The translations under genes were made by a program, and so were the position numbers. From the NCBI GenBank assembly GCA_964019425.1, contig OZ025819.1, positions 620,001 through 684,000 on the forward strand: a DNA stretch of 64,000 nucleotides. Reading direction: 5' to 3'. Below are positions 12,880-23,801 of this stretch, one piece after another. Below the pieces are notes generated by a model, which did no database searches, was not told where the DNA came from, and was given only the letters and a program-made list of their open reading frames with translations. The DNA is from Flectonema sp. DT1601 (lineage: Eukaryota > Euglenozoa > Diplonemea > Diplonemida > Diplonemidae). Each line of letters opens with the position of its first letter. Positions within the stretch are counted from its first letter, which is position 1.

Positions 12880-14077
12880 ATGGTCTTATTGGAATCGTGT
12901 TGGAATCGTGAGCTTGGCGACTACCACAATGAAGCGATGTCCTACATGAGCAATACGAAGGATGAGATGGAAACTATTATGTCCTACGTTGAAGAAGTAC
13001 ACAACGATCAAGCAACAGATACCTTCGAGAGCTGTTACTCAGATACCAAGCGCGCTGTTGCTGTCGCAGCCGGACATCGAATCTTCGAAGAAATTGATGC
13101 AAATGGTGACGGGAAGCTTACACTCGATGAGGTTAATAATTTCTTTGATCGGTATGTTGTAATCTGTTGGGTAGTATTATTATATTTTATTGATAGCTCG
13201 TAAATTGATTCACAAAAACAGGAATCCTGATACTTTGAAAAAATTAGCGGAGATTAAAACAGTTAACTTTGAGAACGATTGGTTGCATATGTTAGACATG
13301 TTGGATGAAGATGGCAACAAAAAGGTCGACGCAGATGAGTTTGCGTTCTTTTGGAACAGCAATTCTGTTGGAACCGATGAGGAAGGACGAGGAATCTTCG
13401 CAACGATTGATCAATCAGGAGACGGGGAGCTATCAACACACGAAGTGAAATTATATTTGCAAGCAAACAACGATCTTCGAAAGAAACTCGGACAGGCTAA
13501 GTCTCAGAAGATAAACAGAGAATGGGAAGCATTCTTTTCAATGATGCAGGACGGCACAAGTGGAGAGTTTGACAGAGCACAATTTGCCTCTCTCTGGGCG
13601 GCATCAGGTTTAGGACTGAACGTAACAAAAGATAATAGCTGCCGAAGGCCAATTGAAAAAAATCGAAAAGACAAGAATGAAATTCAGAAAAGACCACCCC
13701 TACGACCCAGCCCTCCTTCTGCTCGTAAGTCGGGAAACCAATTGACAGCTCGAAAGTATGAACAGCGGAGTGGGTATTCTAGCGACACTTATTTATTATT
13801 ATCAACTGCTGACTTAGAGAGGCCTTGCGTAGCCCGAAAAGTCAACTACGCCGATCTTATTTCTGAACAAACTGAGAACCTCCTCCAACGAGACGATTCG
13901 ATCAGCAGCTACAAAGACATGTTACTTAAAGTTGAGGAATATCAAAAACGGGCTCTGAGAATCTTAGAAGCCCACTATGGAGCTCTGGATGCCAACGCGC
14001 GGTGGAAGGCTATTAAAACTACAACAAAACTCCAAAGCAGTCTGCCTCCTATTAAAAAAGAGCCCGCAGCGCAGTAG
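12880..14077 (+). CDS. EF-hand calcium-binding protein
   Basis: Two exons (12880-13151 and 13222-14077, 70-nt intron) encode about 375 aa. Three EF-hand loops are visible: DANGDGKLTLDE, which crosses into helix F just before the splice site, DEDGNKKVDADE and DQSGDGELSTHE. The first and third have good calcium ligands. The middle one has Lys at loop position 6, where Gly is usual. The C-terminal 170 residues are basic and Ser/Pro-rich, with a short helical segment near the end, and match nothing I recognise. It is probably a calcium sensor; its partner is unknown. Confidence 0.85.
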
Positions 14078-14439
14078 TTTTGCTTCCGCTCGGCTTGGTA
14101 CCTGGATTATTGTTCTTGTACAATCGCTACATTTTTGGTTGCCTTTTTTTTTTTTTTTTTTGTCAGTCTCCACACGTGTTTAAATACACGGATATTTCAT
14201 TCTATATTGCTATTTACACCACCTGCTTACAAATGGACGCCTTGCCAAGTACCATTTGTTTGTTACATTTGTAGTATCAACAGTTATGAGTTCTGTATCC
14301 CCTCCCTTGATTTTGCGCTTAGATATAATGTCCAATCGCCCAGCCTGGCGGTGAAGCAATTGATTCTCAACAGTGAGATGTACACCTGAATACGATAACA
14401 ACTTCTTTATTAATTTTATCTTCTCTCAGCTACTTCAAA
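14078..14439. other. intergenic region
   Basis: It holds a T run near 14143-14161 and the leader of the Hsp70-like gene, which ends in a pyrimidine tract and CTCTCAG, a strong acceptor-like site 10 nt before the ATG. No gene is seen. Confidence 0.55.
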
Positions 14440-16291
14440 ATGAAGTACCCGACGCCTCTGTCACTCGGGATTGTGGTGGGCAACACAAACAGCAGCTGTT
14501 CGTACTGGAAAGAGGGAAGTCGCTCTATCGAAGTTTTAATAAATGGAAGGGGAGCGAGATTGACCCGCAGTGCTGCTTACTACATGTCGATGGCTGATAC
14601 ACAACCTCCGCAGTTATTTATAGGTATGTTACATCACGGACAGTACAACACCTTATTATAATCAGTGCAGTCATACAAATACCGAACAGGAGAAGATGCC
14701 CTACTCAGAGAAGGAAGGTTACCGGGAGGTATAATTACTGGACTTCAGAAGTACGTCGGATTGCATCCTCTGGAAGTTGATTTGGATGTGTTGGCTGCTG
14801 AGAAGCCTGGTATTGTTTCTGACAAAACCAACACGCGACTACTTTACCGAACTCGAGTGGGCAGCAAGGAAGGCGAAGTCCAAGTCGAGAAACTGACGAC
14901 TCTTTTGATCGAATCGTTTACCACGCGGTCGTCAGCAGTTTTGGGAGATGTTCCAGTCGGAGGATATGTTCTGGCTATGCCAATTTATTATACACAGCAG
15001 CAGCGGCAATCAGTGCTTCGGTCTGTTTCAGCCTACGCAAGAACGCAACCTGGAGTGGCCGACGATCCTTTTTTACATGCGATTGCAGAACCAATTTGTG
15101 CTGTTTTCGGATCAAGCATCTCACTGAAGGCACCTCCATCAGAAGTCGTTGTCGTTGTTGATGTTGGCGGCAGCAGTACTCTCGTTAGTTTGGTAGAGAT
15201 CTCTCAAAAAGGTGATTTCGAAACCAATATTTCAGTCATCGCTGTTGAGGGTTCGGCATCAATTGGATCGCAAGTAATAAATCAACAGATGACCACTGAG
15301 ATATCTCTGGAGTACGAAAAGACTGCTGGCAAAAAATTGACCTCCCAAACTCACCTAAAACTCGTTGCGTCGAATGTTGAGACTTTGAAGAGAGACGGTC
15401 ATGGCGATGCTTACTTAGATTTGTTCGACAACGACGAGCTGGAGTATTCTGTGTCACAACTTAAGATGTCTGAATTTGCAAAACCAATTACCGACATAAT
15501 CACCAACTCCATAACACAAGCAGCAGAGGTAGCCGGTACGCATTTGTTTCATCCCTTCTTTACTTTCTGAGAGCAACAACCAACAAAACTAACAACAACA
15601 GGTGTTGAGTTGGATAACATCGCTGCTGCGATTGCTGTTGGTGGCGGGGTGAAGTTATCTCCAATACGACAGGCTATTCAAAAGACGATACCCGGATGTG
15701 ATTTAATTCAATCAACAGACATCCCAAGTGACGAACTGCTATGTTGTGGTGCTGGGAAGGTGGCAGAGTTGTTATGCGACAAAGAAAGTGATTCAGAGAT
15801 TGTGTTCGACACCTTCACTTCGATGTCAATTGTACGGAGAGGTCACAACATGTTTGGTGAGAAGCCAGCTTCGATGACGGCTGTTTCGATGTACCAAAAC
15901 AAAACAATTCATCCGATTGCACTAAAGCTGCACGGCGGAGAGTCTGATATAATAGTACCACCTGACACTCCACTTCCTCTTTCTCTTGCGAGATCTTACT
16001 GCTGCCCTTACCGCAGAGCAGAACTTCTCCTAATCGAAATAAGAGCCAAAGAAGATCAACGTGTTGAGGTGACTATTGGCAGCTCAAATGTTACAATACC
16101 CCAACATGCTGAAAGGTTTAAAAGAGACGGGTCAACTCCGAATATCACATTGCGAGTTTCAATTTCAGAGAAAGGAGGAGTAGAGATTTGTACCATCGAC
16201 ACACTTGAAAATGACTTCGTTGTTATGAATGTCGCAGAGTTTCGGAGGTTTCACTCTGTTGGGCAGGCTCAGAAGCAACAACAACCGCAGC

Positions 16292-16322
<31 letters not shown>

Positions 16323-16979
16323 GCAACAGAGTGCAGCGCAACCTGAACAACAAGAATATGATGAACAGACTGCTCGACAACTCGATAATTTGCGAGACCA
16401 TTGGGACGCAATCGTGTGGTTCTTACAGGTATGGCACTCTACTTTATCTTGAGTCTGGTTCTTCTGGAGTAGTAGAAAGTATGAAATCAAATAACAACAC
16501 AGATCCCCAACTTAGTTTCAATGTATGAAATACCAGCCATTCACATGGAGCCGATACAGACAGCACTTGGCACTGTGAAGCAGGTGACTGACGACCCGGA
16601 TGTTCCGAAGAATCTTAATTTAATAAAATCATCAATGAATCGACTTGACGTTGCTTGTGGATTTCCTGTTGGAAAGAATAAGCAAAGGTTTATTGACGTT
16701 GCTTTCGGAACCTGGGTTATGAATGTTGCTCCACAGACTGATGATGTTGAATTACTGAAAGAGGCATTCCGACTCAAAGTTGACGCTACTCACGTTTTAG
16801 ACGATGCTGGTAATACTTTATTACATGAGATCGCACTACATGAATCGACGAATTGTTTTTTTTTTGTAGCACAGGCATGCAGACTCTCGAGCCTCCTCCA
16901 TGTAAAGAATTACGAAGGAAGCACCGCCTTAGATGTGAATGCCGCCTGGTTTCAGACTCAATTAAAAATGTCTGGATAG
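14440..16979 (+). CDS. divergent Hsp70 (HSPA14/Ssz1-like) with polyQ and ankyrin-like end
   Basis: Four exons (14440-14623, 14666-15535, 15602-16428, 16503-16979) join in frame to about 785 aa. The introns are 42, 66 and 74 nt. The ATPase part shows LGIVVGNTNSS at the N-terminus, VVVVVDVGGSSTLVSL as the second phosphate motif and AVGGGVKLSPIR as the adenosine motif. All deviate from canonical Hsp70, as in ribosome-associated HSPA14/Ssz1 types. A beta-rich segment like a substrate-binding domain follows (IHPIALKLHGGES). Then comes a polyglutamine tract, and a C-terminal piece with DAGNTLLHEIALHE and NYEGSTALDV that reads like an ankyrin repeat. The link from exon 3 to exon 4 rests on splice sites and open frame only, so exon 4 could belong to a separate transcript. 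Confidence 0.75.
16276..16329 (+). repeat. CAA/CAG microsatellite coding polyglutamine
   Basis: Eighteen codons, seventeen of them CAA or CAG and one proline, inside the Hsp70-like gene. The tract separates the beta-rich domain from the C-terminal helical/ankyrin-like part. Confidence 0.95.
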
Positions 16980-17178
16980 CTCTATTCGTAACAATTAGAT
17001 GATTAGTTTTGTTTAGTCTGTAGAAGGAATACTCCCTCCAGTTATTATTATCTAAAATGGAGTTTTGTATTTGGCACATACGCTGATCCTCATTCTTTCT
17101 TTGGAGAGAATTATTTAACTCCATTTAATCAAACAGGGAATTTGGCTGATTACTTATGTTTTTACAATTTAGTTTATA

Positions 17179-18363
17179 ATGAGTTTGTTCACGGACGTGA
17201 CTCGTGTACGTGGTGCACTTCGATCATCGGCGTGGTGGCCTCCTCGAAAGCCCCGACGGCAGTGTAATAAAATTAGCGAAAGCAACAAAAATCTTAAGAA
17301 AGAAGTCGCGTCAACAATTGATTGCCGGAATGCAAGCATACTAAAGTTAAAATACAAATTCAGAGAGGCAGATGAAAACAAGTGGCGAAAAGCTGTTGCT
17401 GACTTTAAAGTATTACTTGAAGAGAGTAAGGCAGGCCTTCACTGCAACGTTGCTCTCATCTCAATATTGATGTCTTATAACAAACCTTACATTGCATCAA
17501 GGTTTACTGAAAAACTTGTTAATGATTATAACGACGGCATACTGTACTCGAATCCTTTTATCATTGGCTTACTGATAAACGTTTATAGCAGACAAGATGA
17601 CCTGTTTCAATGTAAATGTGTATTTTCGAAATTTTTAAAATTAAATCTGTCGAAACCAGATGCTGCTCTGTACGTGTGTTTTATTAATGCTTGTGCTCAG
17701 AATAAAGATTTGCATGCTGCAAGGCAAGCATTCGAACAGGTGATACAAGAACAACGATTTAGTGGAAAGCCTCTTAGTCTTTGGAATGCTGGAATACAGA
17801 CACGAATATCTGTTGATGAAGTTAAGGTTTTGATTTGTAAAATGAAAAAAGTAGACAGCTACACTCTGACCGAATTGTTGAAATTGTGCAGAAAACTGAA
17901 AAATGTTTCAGCAGCGGAGGAGTTTTTAAGCGATCCGACACTGAAGAGATTCTTTAAACCCGACATTCATGAAAACGCCTTTCTGTCGGTTATCGAATCT
18001 GTTAGTTTTGAAGATCTCTACGAAAGGTATCTTCAATTGAAAAATCAAAACAGTTTGAGTTACTTCCCCTGCTACATCCTCATAAGAGGAGTTCTTAATG
18101 CTATCGAGTCATCGCAGTCTGATAGTTGTGTAGAACTTCGGGAGACTTATCTCCCAAAAGCAGAGTCAGCATTCTATTACGTGATCGATAACGAAATAAA
18201 TAATTATAAAAATTTTCGTTTGTGGTTAATGATGTTTAAAATTTACTCAAAGTTAGATGTTGAAAAACTACCACAACTTGTTGTGTTAGCGAACAAACAG
18301 GAAATTCCATTGACGAGTCCAACGCTCGTTCCTTACTTACCAACTGCTGTAGTGTTGAGGTAG
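17179..18363 (+). CDS. PPR-like protein, probably organellar
   Basis: A 394-aa single-exon gene. The N-terminus is rich in Arg and Ser with almost no acidic residues (MSLFTDVTRVRGALRSSAWW), as in mitochondrial presequences. The middle has helix pairs with pentatricopeptide spacing, the clearest being ALYVCFINACAQNKDLHAAR followed by QAFEQVI. PPR proteins bind organellar RNA in stabilisation, editing or translation. The repeats are degenerate, so the number cannot be fixed by eye. The ATG lies 6 nt after an ATTTAG acceptor-like site. Confidence 0.65.
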   Translation: MSLFTDVTRVRGALRSSAWWPPRKPRRQCNKISESNKNLKKEVASTIDCRNASILKLKYKFREADENKWRKAVADFKVLLEESKAGLHCNVALISILMSYNKPYIASRFTEKLVNDYNDGILYSNPFIIGLLINVYSRQDDLFQCKCVFSKFLKLNLSKPDAALYVCFINACAQNKDLHAARQAFEQVIQEQRFSGKPLSLWNAGIQTRISVDEVKVLICKMKKVDSYTLTELLKLCRKLKNVSAAEEFLSDPTLKRFFKPDIHENAFLSVIESVSFEDLYERYLQLKNQNSLSYFPCYILIRGVLNAIESSQSDSCVELRETYLPKAESAFYYVIDNEINNYKNFRLWLMMFKIYSKLDVEKLPQLVVLANKQEIPLTSPTLVPYLPTAVVLR

Positions 18364-18662
18364 GTATCAACATGAGGAAGTGTTTTCCTGCTGTTTGTTA
18401 GCGATAGCGCACACCCTTGAGTGTAGTGGACTACCGTGGCTGTAACGAGTAACGGGGAATTAGAGTTACAATGCGTTCCTCTAACTTTACGCAATTGACG
18501 AGGTGCTCAACCGTCTAAAATTTTATTCTTAATTTCTCTTTGAAATAATATTTCCTTCTCATCTTCAGTTGACAAACTCCATCTTGACTTGAGAAGTATT
18601 AGAAGTGAGGAGATTACAACTTGTGATAGCATTTGTTAAGTTTACTTGAATTATCAGTTTAA

Positions 18663-20383
18663 ATGGAAAATCCGAAAGATGTGTCAATTGAGGGCAAGAG
18701 CGCACCCGAAGACCAGGAAGATAACATCAGCATTACTACGGGAGATGCTTTCGGGGGAGGAAAAACGATTTCAATGATGGCGGGTATTTGTTTGTTAGTC
18801 AACAACATCACAGGACCCGGAGTTCCGTCAATCGCAAATATGTTCGCTGAGAGTGGCTGGGTTTTCCCAACATTAACTTTTATAATAATTTGTATATTAA
18901 GTTCTATTAGTACTGGTTTGTTTGTTTTATTTTTCTACTAGCGTGATGGTTAACAAGTAAGTATTTATCGAAAGTAAAAACAGGAATGTACTGCGAAGCA
19001 ATGCGGATGATACCCGGTAATGAACACTTCAGAGGTCGAATTGAATATACATCTATCGTGAAACACTACTTCGGGAAAAGAATGTTTAAGGCTGCACAGA
19101 TTGGCTTAAATGGTGCTTTACAAGCGCTGAATATAATCAGCGTTATTCAGTCTGTGCAAGTTATGGACCAGGCGATTTCAGCAATCTGGGGTAAGTCATG
19201 CGGCTTCAACTTGACTCCGTTTAGTTTGACTGGTGCAGAAGGACCGATGCATGAGAGTACCGAGTTCTGGACCTGCATAGACGCGAACAGTCTTTCGAAT
19301 GGTAACGCTTGGGGATGTCACTGTATTATTAGTATTGGATTTATTATTTGTGTGTTGATAACGATTCCAATTGGTAGATGGAATCTAGATGACAATATGG
19401 TCATCCAAGTTGGTGCCTTCGCTCTCACAATTTTGTGTTGGTTGGTTTGGTTTATCGCCAGCTGCTGGAGTAAGAACTTCACTGCCTATGACGACTGGAA
19501 GATACCTGCAGTAACTGACAGCAGTTATGACTACAGTTCACAGGCTGGTGTGTTGGGAACTATTTTATTTAATTTTGGGTTTGTAACCACCATTCCTTCC
19601 TGGGTGAATGAAAAGCAGCCGCAAGTAAATATAAATAATTCCGTCTGGCTAAGTACCTGGTTGTGTAATGCCATCTTTTTCTGGCTCGGAATTAGCGGAT
19701 GTATGGCCTTCCAACAATTCCTTGCTGGTCCAGCTACGAACAATTGCGCCGGAAGTGACGGCATGTCTGGTGTCTCTTGCGGGCAGAGCATTTTATCAAT
19801 ATTTACCTCTCCGGAACTGATGTCGCACTACCTCCCTTCGATTCACAACAACGGGCCTGCGAACTTTGTTGTTCAGTTGTCTGTTTACCTTTTCCCCATC
19901 GCAGCTGTCCTCTCCAGCATCCCCGTCTTTAGCATCGTCGTAAAGTACAATTGCATTGAGAATGGTTGGAATCAATCGTTTTCGTTCATGTGGGGAGTTG
20001 TATTCCCCTGGGTAATTAGCATTCCGTTATTGTATCAGCCAGGAGCCTTGAATCAATTTATTAGTTACACAAGTTTGATATTTGTAAGCTTCACAGACTT
20101 CATGGTTCCCTGGATGCTGTACTACAAACTTCAGAAAGATAATAACAAAGAAACGATGGAGGATGACAATGAAGCATTAGTTAGTGACGATGTTGAAGAT
20201 TATGAAAGTTTTGGGAACGTTCACTGGGCTATTTCTCCGAAGTTCGGATTTACAAATAAGACGAAAGCTGTTGGAGCAATCTGCTTAGTGATATTGATGG
20301 CAGGTGTTGCCATCGCTGGGACTGTGACGTCGATTCAAACTAGCGCCACCAACAGCTGGGACTGCGCTAACGTTGGCAATTAA
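18663..20383 (+). CDS. AAAP-family amino acid transporter
   Basis: Two exons (18663-18915, 18984-20383, 68-nt intron) encode about 550 aa. After a hydrophilic, acidic N-terminus of about 35 residues the first helix reads ISMMAGICLLVNNITGPGVP, the usual AAAP start. About eleven membrane segments follow. A large extracytoplasmic region between helices contains several Cys (NNCAGSDGMSGVSCGQ), possibly disulfide-bonded. An acidic loop (MEDDNEALVSDDVEDYE) precedes the last helix. It differs clearly from the transporter at 3994, so the two are not a recent duplication. Substrate unknown. Confidence 0.88.
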
Positions 20384-20396
20384 ATGACGCAATCAA

Positions 20397-20426
20397 AATC
20401 TTGAAAACGTTTCTGTTTTCAAGATT
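20397..20426. repeat. 12-bp hairpin just after a stop codon
   Basis: The arms 20397-20408 and 20415-20426 are exact reverse complements around a 6-nt loop, 13 nt after the transporter stop. It could be a 3' UTR structure involved in RNA stability or end formation; no T run follows that would make it a pol III terminator. Confidence 0.75.
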
Positions 20427-21351
20427 CGGGCAGGTTACTGCAACAAGAATCTCAAATATTTGTTTCTTTCGGTCCAACGTACTAATTATTTATTTTATAG
20501 CCTTAAGATGCTACCCATCAGTTTCTTTCTACGTTTGTCTTTCAGCGATAGCTGTCTGCTGTTCCTAATTTCGAACCAATGGTTCGTAACGGAACATAAC
20601 TGTGAAATGCCTTATCCAATTCCAAAGATTTCCTCGTTGAATGATGTTTTTTTAAGTGATAGAAAGCGCGCTTATTCGAGTGTTTGTTTTGTCTTTTTTC
20701 GGATTTCTATTACATTTGAAACCTGTGTGGCATGAGACGTGTTACTGGCAACTTAAAGTAGCCAAGCCTTAGTATTCTTTCCCTGTTCTTGTTAGTTGTT
20801 CGGCAAATTATTACCCGCCCTGACTATCGAGTAGCTCACTTGAAAAATTAAATTGTTTGGACTTTGTTTGTCCTAAGCTAGCATGTTGGTCCTGAAACCC
20901 TTTCTGTACATTATTGAAACTCATCCAGTTAAAAATGGCGCTGTCGATTCCCTGTCCTCTGTTTTGAGGGGCCATCAGAGGTTCACAGCGGAGCTACTCA
21001 TAAAAGTGATGAATCTGAAGGAAGTCGGGATCGCTCGGTACTCAGGTCGTCGCAATCGGAGTCACTTTTGAATTGTTATTCTTCTTTTATTTTCCGTAGC
21101 TCTCCGGTTTGGTTGTTTTGGTTTTCTGCTGATGTTTCCGCTGAGGGAGTTGAAGTCTTTATATAATCCAAAGCCTCTGAGCGTGGATTTATCTTCCTTG
21201 AGTGAAGTTACGATTGCTTTATCAGTAAATGTGAATCTCTCGCATCGAAGTCTTCGGTCTTCTTAAGGCAGAAGAAGATCTTTTTTAAGGAATACAAAAC
21301 TAACTAAGAAAGATGTTACGGGGAATTGTGATTATATTAACGATAATTTAA
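20427..21351. other. intergenic region left of the transposon
   Basis: No protein family is recognised in the short open frames here. The right edge ends in TTAA (21348-21351), the target duplication of the adjacent transposon. Confidence 0.5.
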
Positions 21352-21363
21352 CATCTGAGGATG

Positions 21364-21543
21364 TGCAGAAACCCCCCCCCCAATTTTTACCAGGCTATCC
21401 TGTGGGCACCTAACCCCTAATCCGAGCCCACCACCCCACGAAAATACTATCCAAAAAACTCAAATCCGGTACTGGGGCACCCTTTTACTGCCCACCAGTT
21501 TAAAAATTTCACTTTTTTGACTGTTTCTAGTAACATTTGCCTT
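21364..21543 (+). repeat. left terminal inverted repeat of the TTAA transposon
   Basis: It starts GTGCAGAAACC plus a C run and ends at CATTTGCCTT. It is the reverse complement of 23497-23677 with about two mismatches. Confidence 0.93.
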
Positions 21544-21644
21544 GTAAGCTGTGTAACACTGTGGTAGAAAGTATGTTCATAAATTGTTTTTCCTGAAGGC
21601 GCTCAGAAATTGTATAAAAGAATAGATACAACTTGTACTTATTA

Positions 21645-23462
21645 TTATGCATATTTCAGCTTTTTTCCTTTCAAACTGTGGGGGGGTTCATCCCGCTTAA
21701 GCTTTTTTTTTTTCTTCTCTTTCTCTTGTTTTTCTGATTCCAGTTTCCTGGCCTTTAACTCCCCGAATAAGTTTTGTTTTCTCTCTCTTGCCCGTGCAAG
21801 AGTCCGAGTAAGACTGCCATGCTCTTCAACAGGTTCAGGGGCAGGTTTATCATCATCACTGCTGAGATCATCGTCGTAATGCGGGTCATTCATCGGGAGC
21901 TTGTTGCTAATTTTAGGGACAAAGGTAAGCTTCCTTTGCTTCTCTTTAAGTTGAAGTTCAAAGCAATCCTCAGGATCTGAACCTGAAAGGGGGCTCACAA
22001 AGATCTTATCGTTGATCCTTTGAAAACAGCTGATGGAAGTGATGTCTCGGATGTCATATTCTCCGACCGTAAAGTCTTGTTTGCGGAATCGAGTGTACAA
22101 TGCAGTAGTGTTTGCGATCATAGGCTCGATTGCCGCTTTGACATCTTGGAGCGTACAGATTTTCCGCGACTTGGACGCGAGTGTCAGTGCAGATGTGACA
22201 TTGCCGAAGTGACGGTCACACTCAGACTTGCCATGCCGACCAGGGAAAAAGTTAACCGAGCTGATTAACTTATTCTGCAGAAGAGAACTGATGACGGTTT
22301 TATTCTCAAAGTGTTTACCGGCATCAGCCCAAAAATGAATCATCTTGTCCTTCCCATGCATCAAGAAGAACTTCTTCAGAACCAGATAAGTCACTGCGGC
22401 ACCCTGGTTGATGTGTGGGAGGAGAAAGTCGATATGGTTTCGCTGAACCTCAGTTCCAAGCTGCTCATGTAGTACACATCCAAGTAGACTGTATTTCCCC
22501 TGTTGATAGAAAAGAGAATTTGGCTCTTCTGGCATCAGTGGAAGCTTCCCCTTCTCTTTGTAATCCAGGGTCATAATTATATGATCACCGGGATTAGATG
22601 TGTGTTCGCGATACACCTGACACTGCTCCCTTGCTTCGTCGATGTGGGAATCTATCTCGATAATTCCTTTGATATACTTCTCAGCTTCAGGCTTGTCGCG
22701 CGGTGGAAGGCTGTCCCGCTGATGTAGAAGGCTCCAAAGACCCCACCCATTACGCCGACCAGCATCCCAGATACATGTGGTGAAGACTGAAGACGTTAGG
22801 CGGGCAAGCTTGTTACGGAGACTCTTGCCTGTGAGACAGTAGTTGCACACATCTGTACGGCGTCGTAACTGCTGAAACTCTACTCCACGTAGAGAACGGT
22901 ACTGTGTATATGAGATGGTGTCTTTTAGAGGGGAGTTATCGTAGACTAGTTGATACGAGGTCATCATGTTTTCAACAGTAACTGCCTCTCCCCTTCTTTT
23001 TGATTCGCGGATGAGTTTCTTGCTGGTACTACTAGAGGCCGCAAGGTGTTCATCTCGAACCTGATTTTTCATGTCGGGTGTTACAACTGATGGGCGACCA
23101 CCGACATCCACCACCTTGGCTTTGTTCTTCCATAAATCTTTTCCTACTTTTATCCCAGTCTTGTTCACTTCTGCCATTCCCCAGCCACTGGAACATAGAG
23201 CCTGTAGCAGTGCCCTCTGATGAGGCAGCTCTAGATTCTCGAAAAACTCTGGTAATCCCAAGGGTGTACTTGTTTTGAGCAGCATTGCTCGACCCATCAC
23301 TGCCAGCAAGAGTGACCCAGGATTACCACCCGATATCGTACTCAGCAGTTCTCTCACGGACTGTATTATTCTCCATGTCTCACCATTACTTGTCCTATCA
23401 TTCCAGTTCTCAAAGGAACTCAGAGTTCTAACAAATTTCTGCAATGTAGTTCCTAAGCTCAT
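21645..23462 (-). CDS. putative DDE/D transposase of the TTAA transposon
   Basis: A 605-aa uninterrupted frame. A conserved catalytic core can be proposed from three blocks: IIMTLDYKEKGKLP with Asp300, HFWADAGKHFEN with Asp380, and FFPGRHGKSECDRHFG with Glu414 and Asp416. Their order and spacing fit an RNase H-fold DDE/D transposase, and invariant-looking His, Gly and Cys surround the third block. A CNYC pair (206-209) and a helix-turn-helix-like stretch near 122-145 may bind DNA. The C-terminus is Lys-rich (KKKKKLKRDE), resembling a nuclear localisation signal. I do not recognise the superfamily from the protein alone. The catalytic residues are inferred, not demonstrated. Confidence 0.72.
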   Translation of the reverse strand: MSLGTTLQKFVRTLSSFENWNDRTSNGETWRIIQSVRELLSTISGGNPGSLLLAVMGRAMLLKTSTPLGLPEFFENLELPHQRALLQALCSSGWGMAEVNKTGIKVGKDLWKNKAKVVDVGGRPSVVTPDMKNQVRDEHLAASSSTSKKLIRESKRRGEAVTVENMMTSYQLVYDNSPLKDTISYTQYRSLRGVEFQQLRRRTDVCNYCLTGKSLRNKLARLTSSVFTTCIWDAGRRNGWGLWSLLHQRDSLPPRDKPEAEKYIKGIIEIDSHIDEAREQCQVYREHTSNPGDHIIMTLDYKEKGKLPLMPEEPNSLFYQQGKYSLLGCVLHEQLGTEVQRNHIDFLLPHINQGAAVTYLVLKKFFLMHGKDKMIHFWADAGKHFENKTVISSLLQNKLISSVNFFPGRHGKSECDRHFGNVTSALTLASKSRKICTLQDVKAAIEPMIANTTALYTRFRKQDFTVGEYDIRDITSISCFQRINDKIFVSPLSGSDPEDCFELQLKEKQRKLTFVPKISNKLPMNDPHYDDDLSSDDDKPAPEPVEEHGSLTRTLARARERKQNLFGELKARKLESEKQEKEKKKKKLKRDEPPHSLKGKKLKYA

Positions 23463-23496
23463 TTTTGAGTATTTTAGGGGTAACTAACAGAGGTAT

Positions 23497-23677
23497 AAGG
23501 CAAATGTTACTAGAAACAGTCAAAAAAGTGAAATTTTTAAACTGGTGGGCAGTAAAAGGGTGCCCCAGTACCGGATTTGAGTTTTTTGGATAGTATTTTC
23601 GTGGGGTGGTGGGCTCGGATTGGGTGTTAGGTGCCCACAGGATAGCCTGGTAAAAATTGGGGGGGGGGTTTCTGCAC
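23497..23677 (-). repeat. right terminal inverted repeat of the TTAA transposon
   Basis: Reverse complement of 21364-21543. It lies 34 bp upstream of the transposase start, so it probably contains the transposase promoter. Confidence 0.93.
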
Positions 23678-23801
23678 CGCCTCATCTATTAAAGATACAG
23701 CTATGGCGAATAATTTGGCCTTTCAGGTTTCGAGGGAGCTATTTTTCCTCTCAAAAGATGTTTAAAACACTTATCACTATTCCCAAATCCAGTTTAAATA
23801 A

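Larger units (their letters stand above)
21352..23688 (-). mobile_element. intact-looking TTAA-flanked DNA transposon (Kolobok-like candidate)
   Basis: A 2337-bp element bounded on both sides by TTAA (21348-21351 and 23689-23692). Its near-identical inverted repeats of 180 bp (21364-21543 and 23497-23677) differ at only about two positions outside the C/G run. One long uninterrupted reading frame lies between them. The outermost 11 bp on each side match less well, although both contain TGAGG. A TTAA target duplication is known for the Kolobok and piggyBac superfamilies. The ends do not begin with the CCC typical of piggyBac and the protein does not look like piggyBac. The near-identity of the arms and the open frame suggest recent movement. 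Confidence 0.8.
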
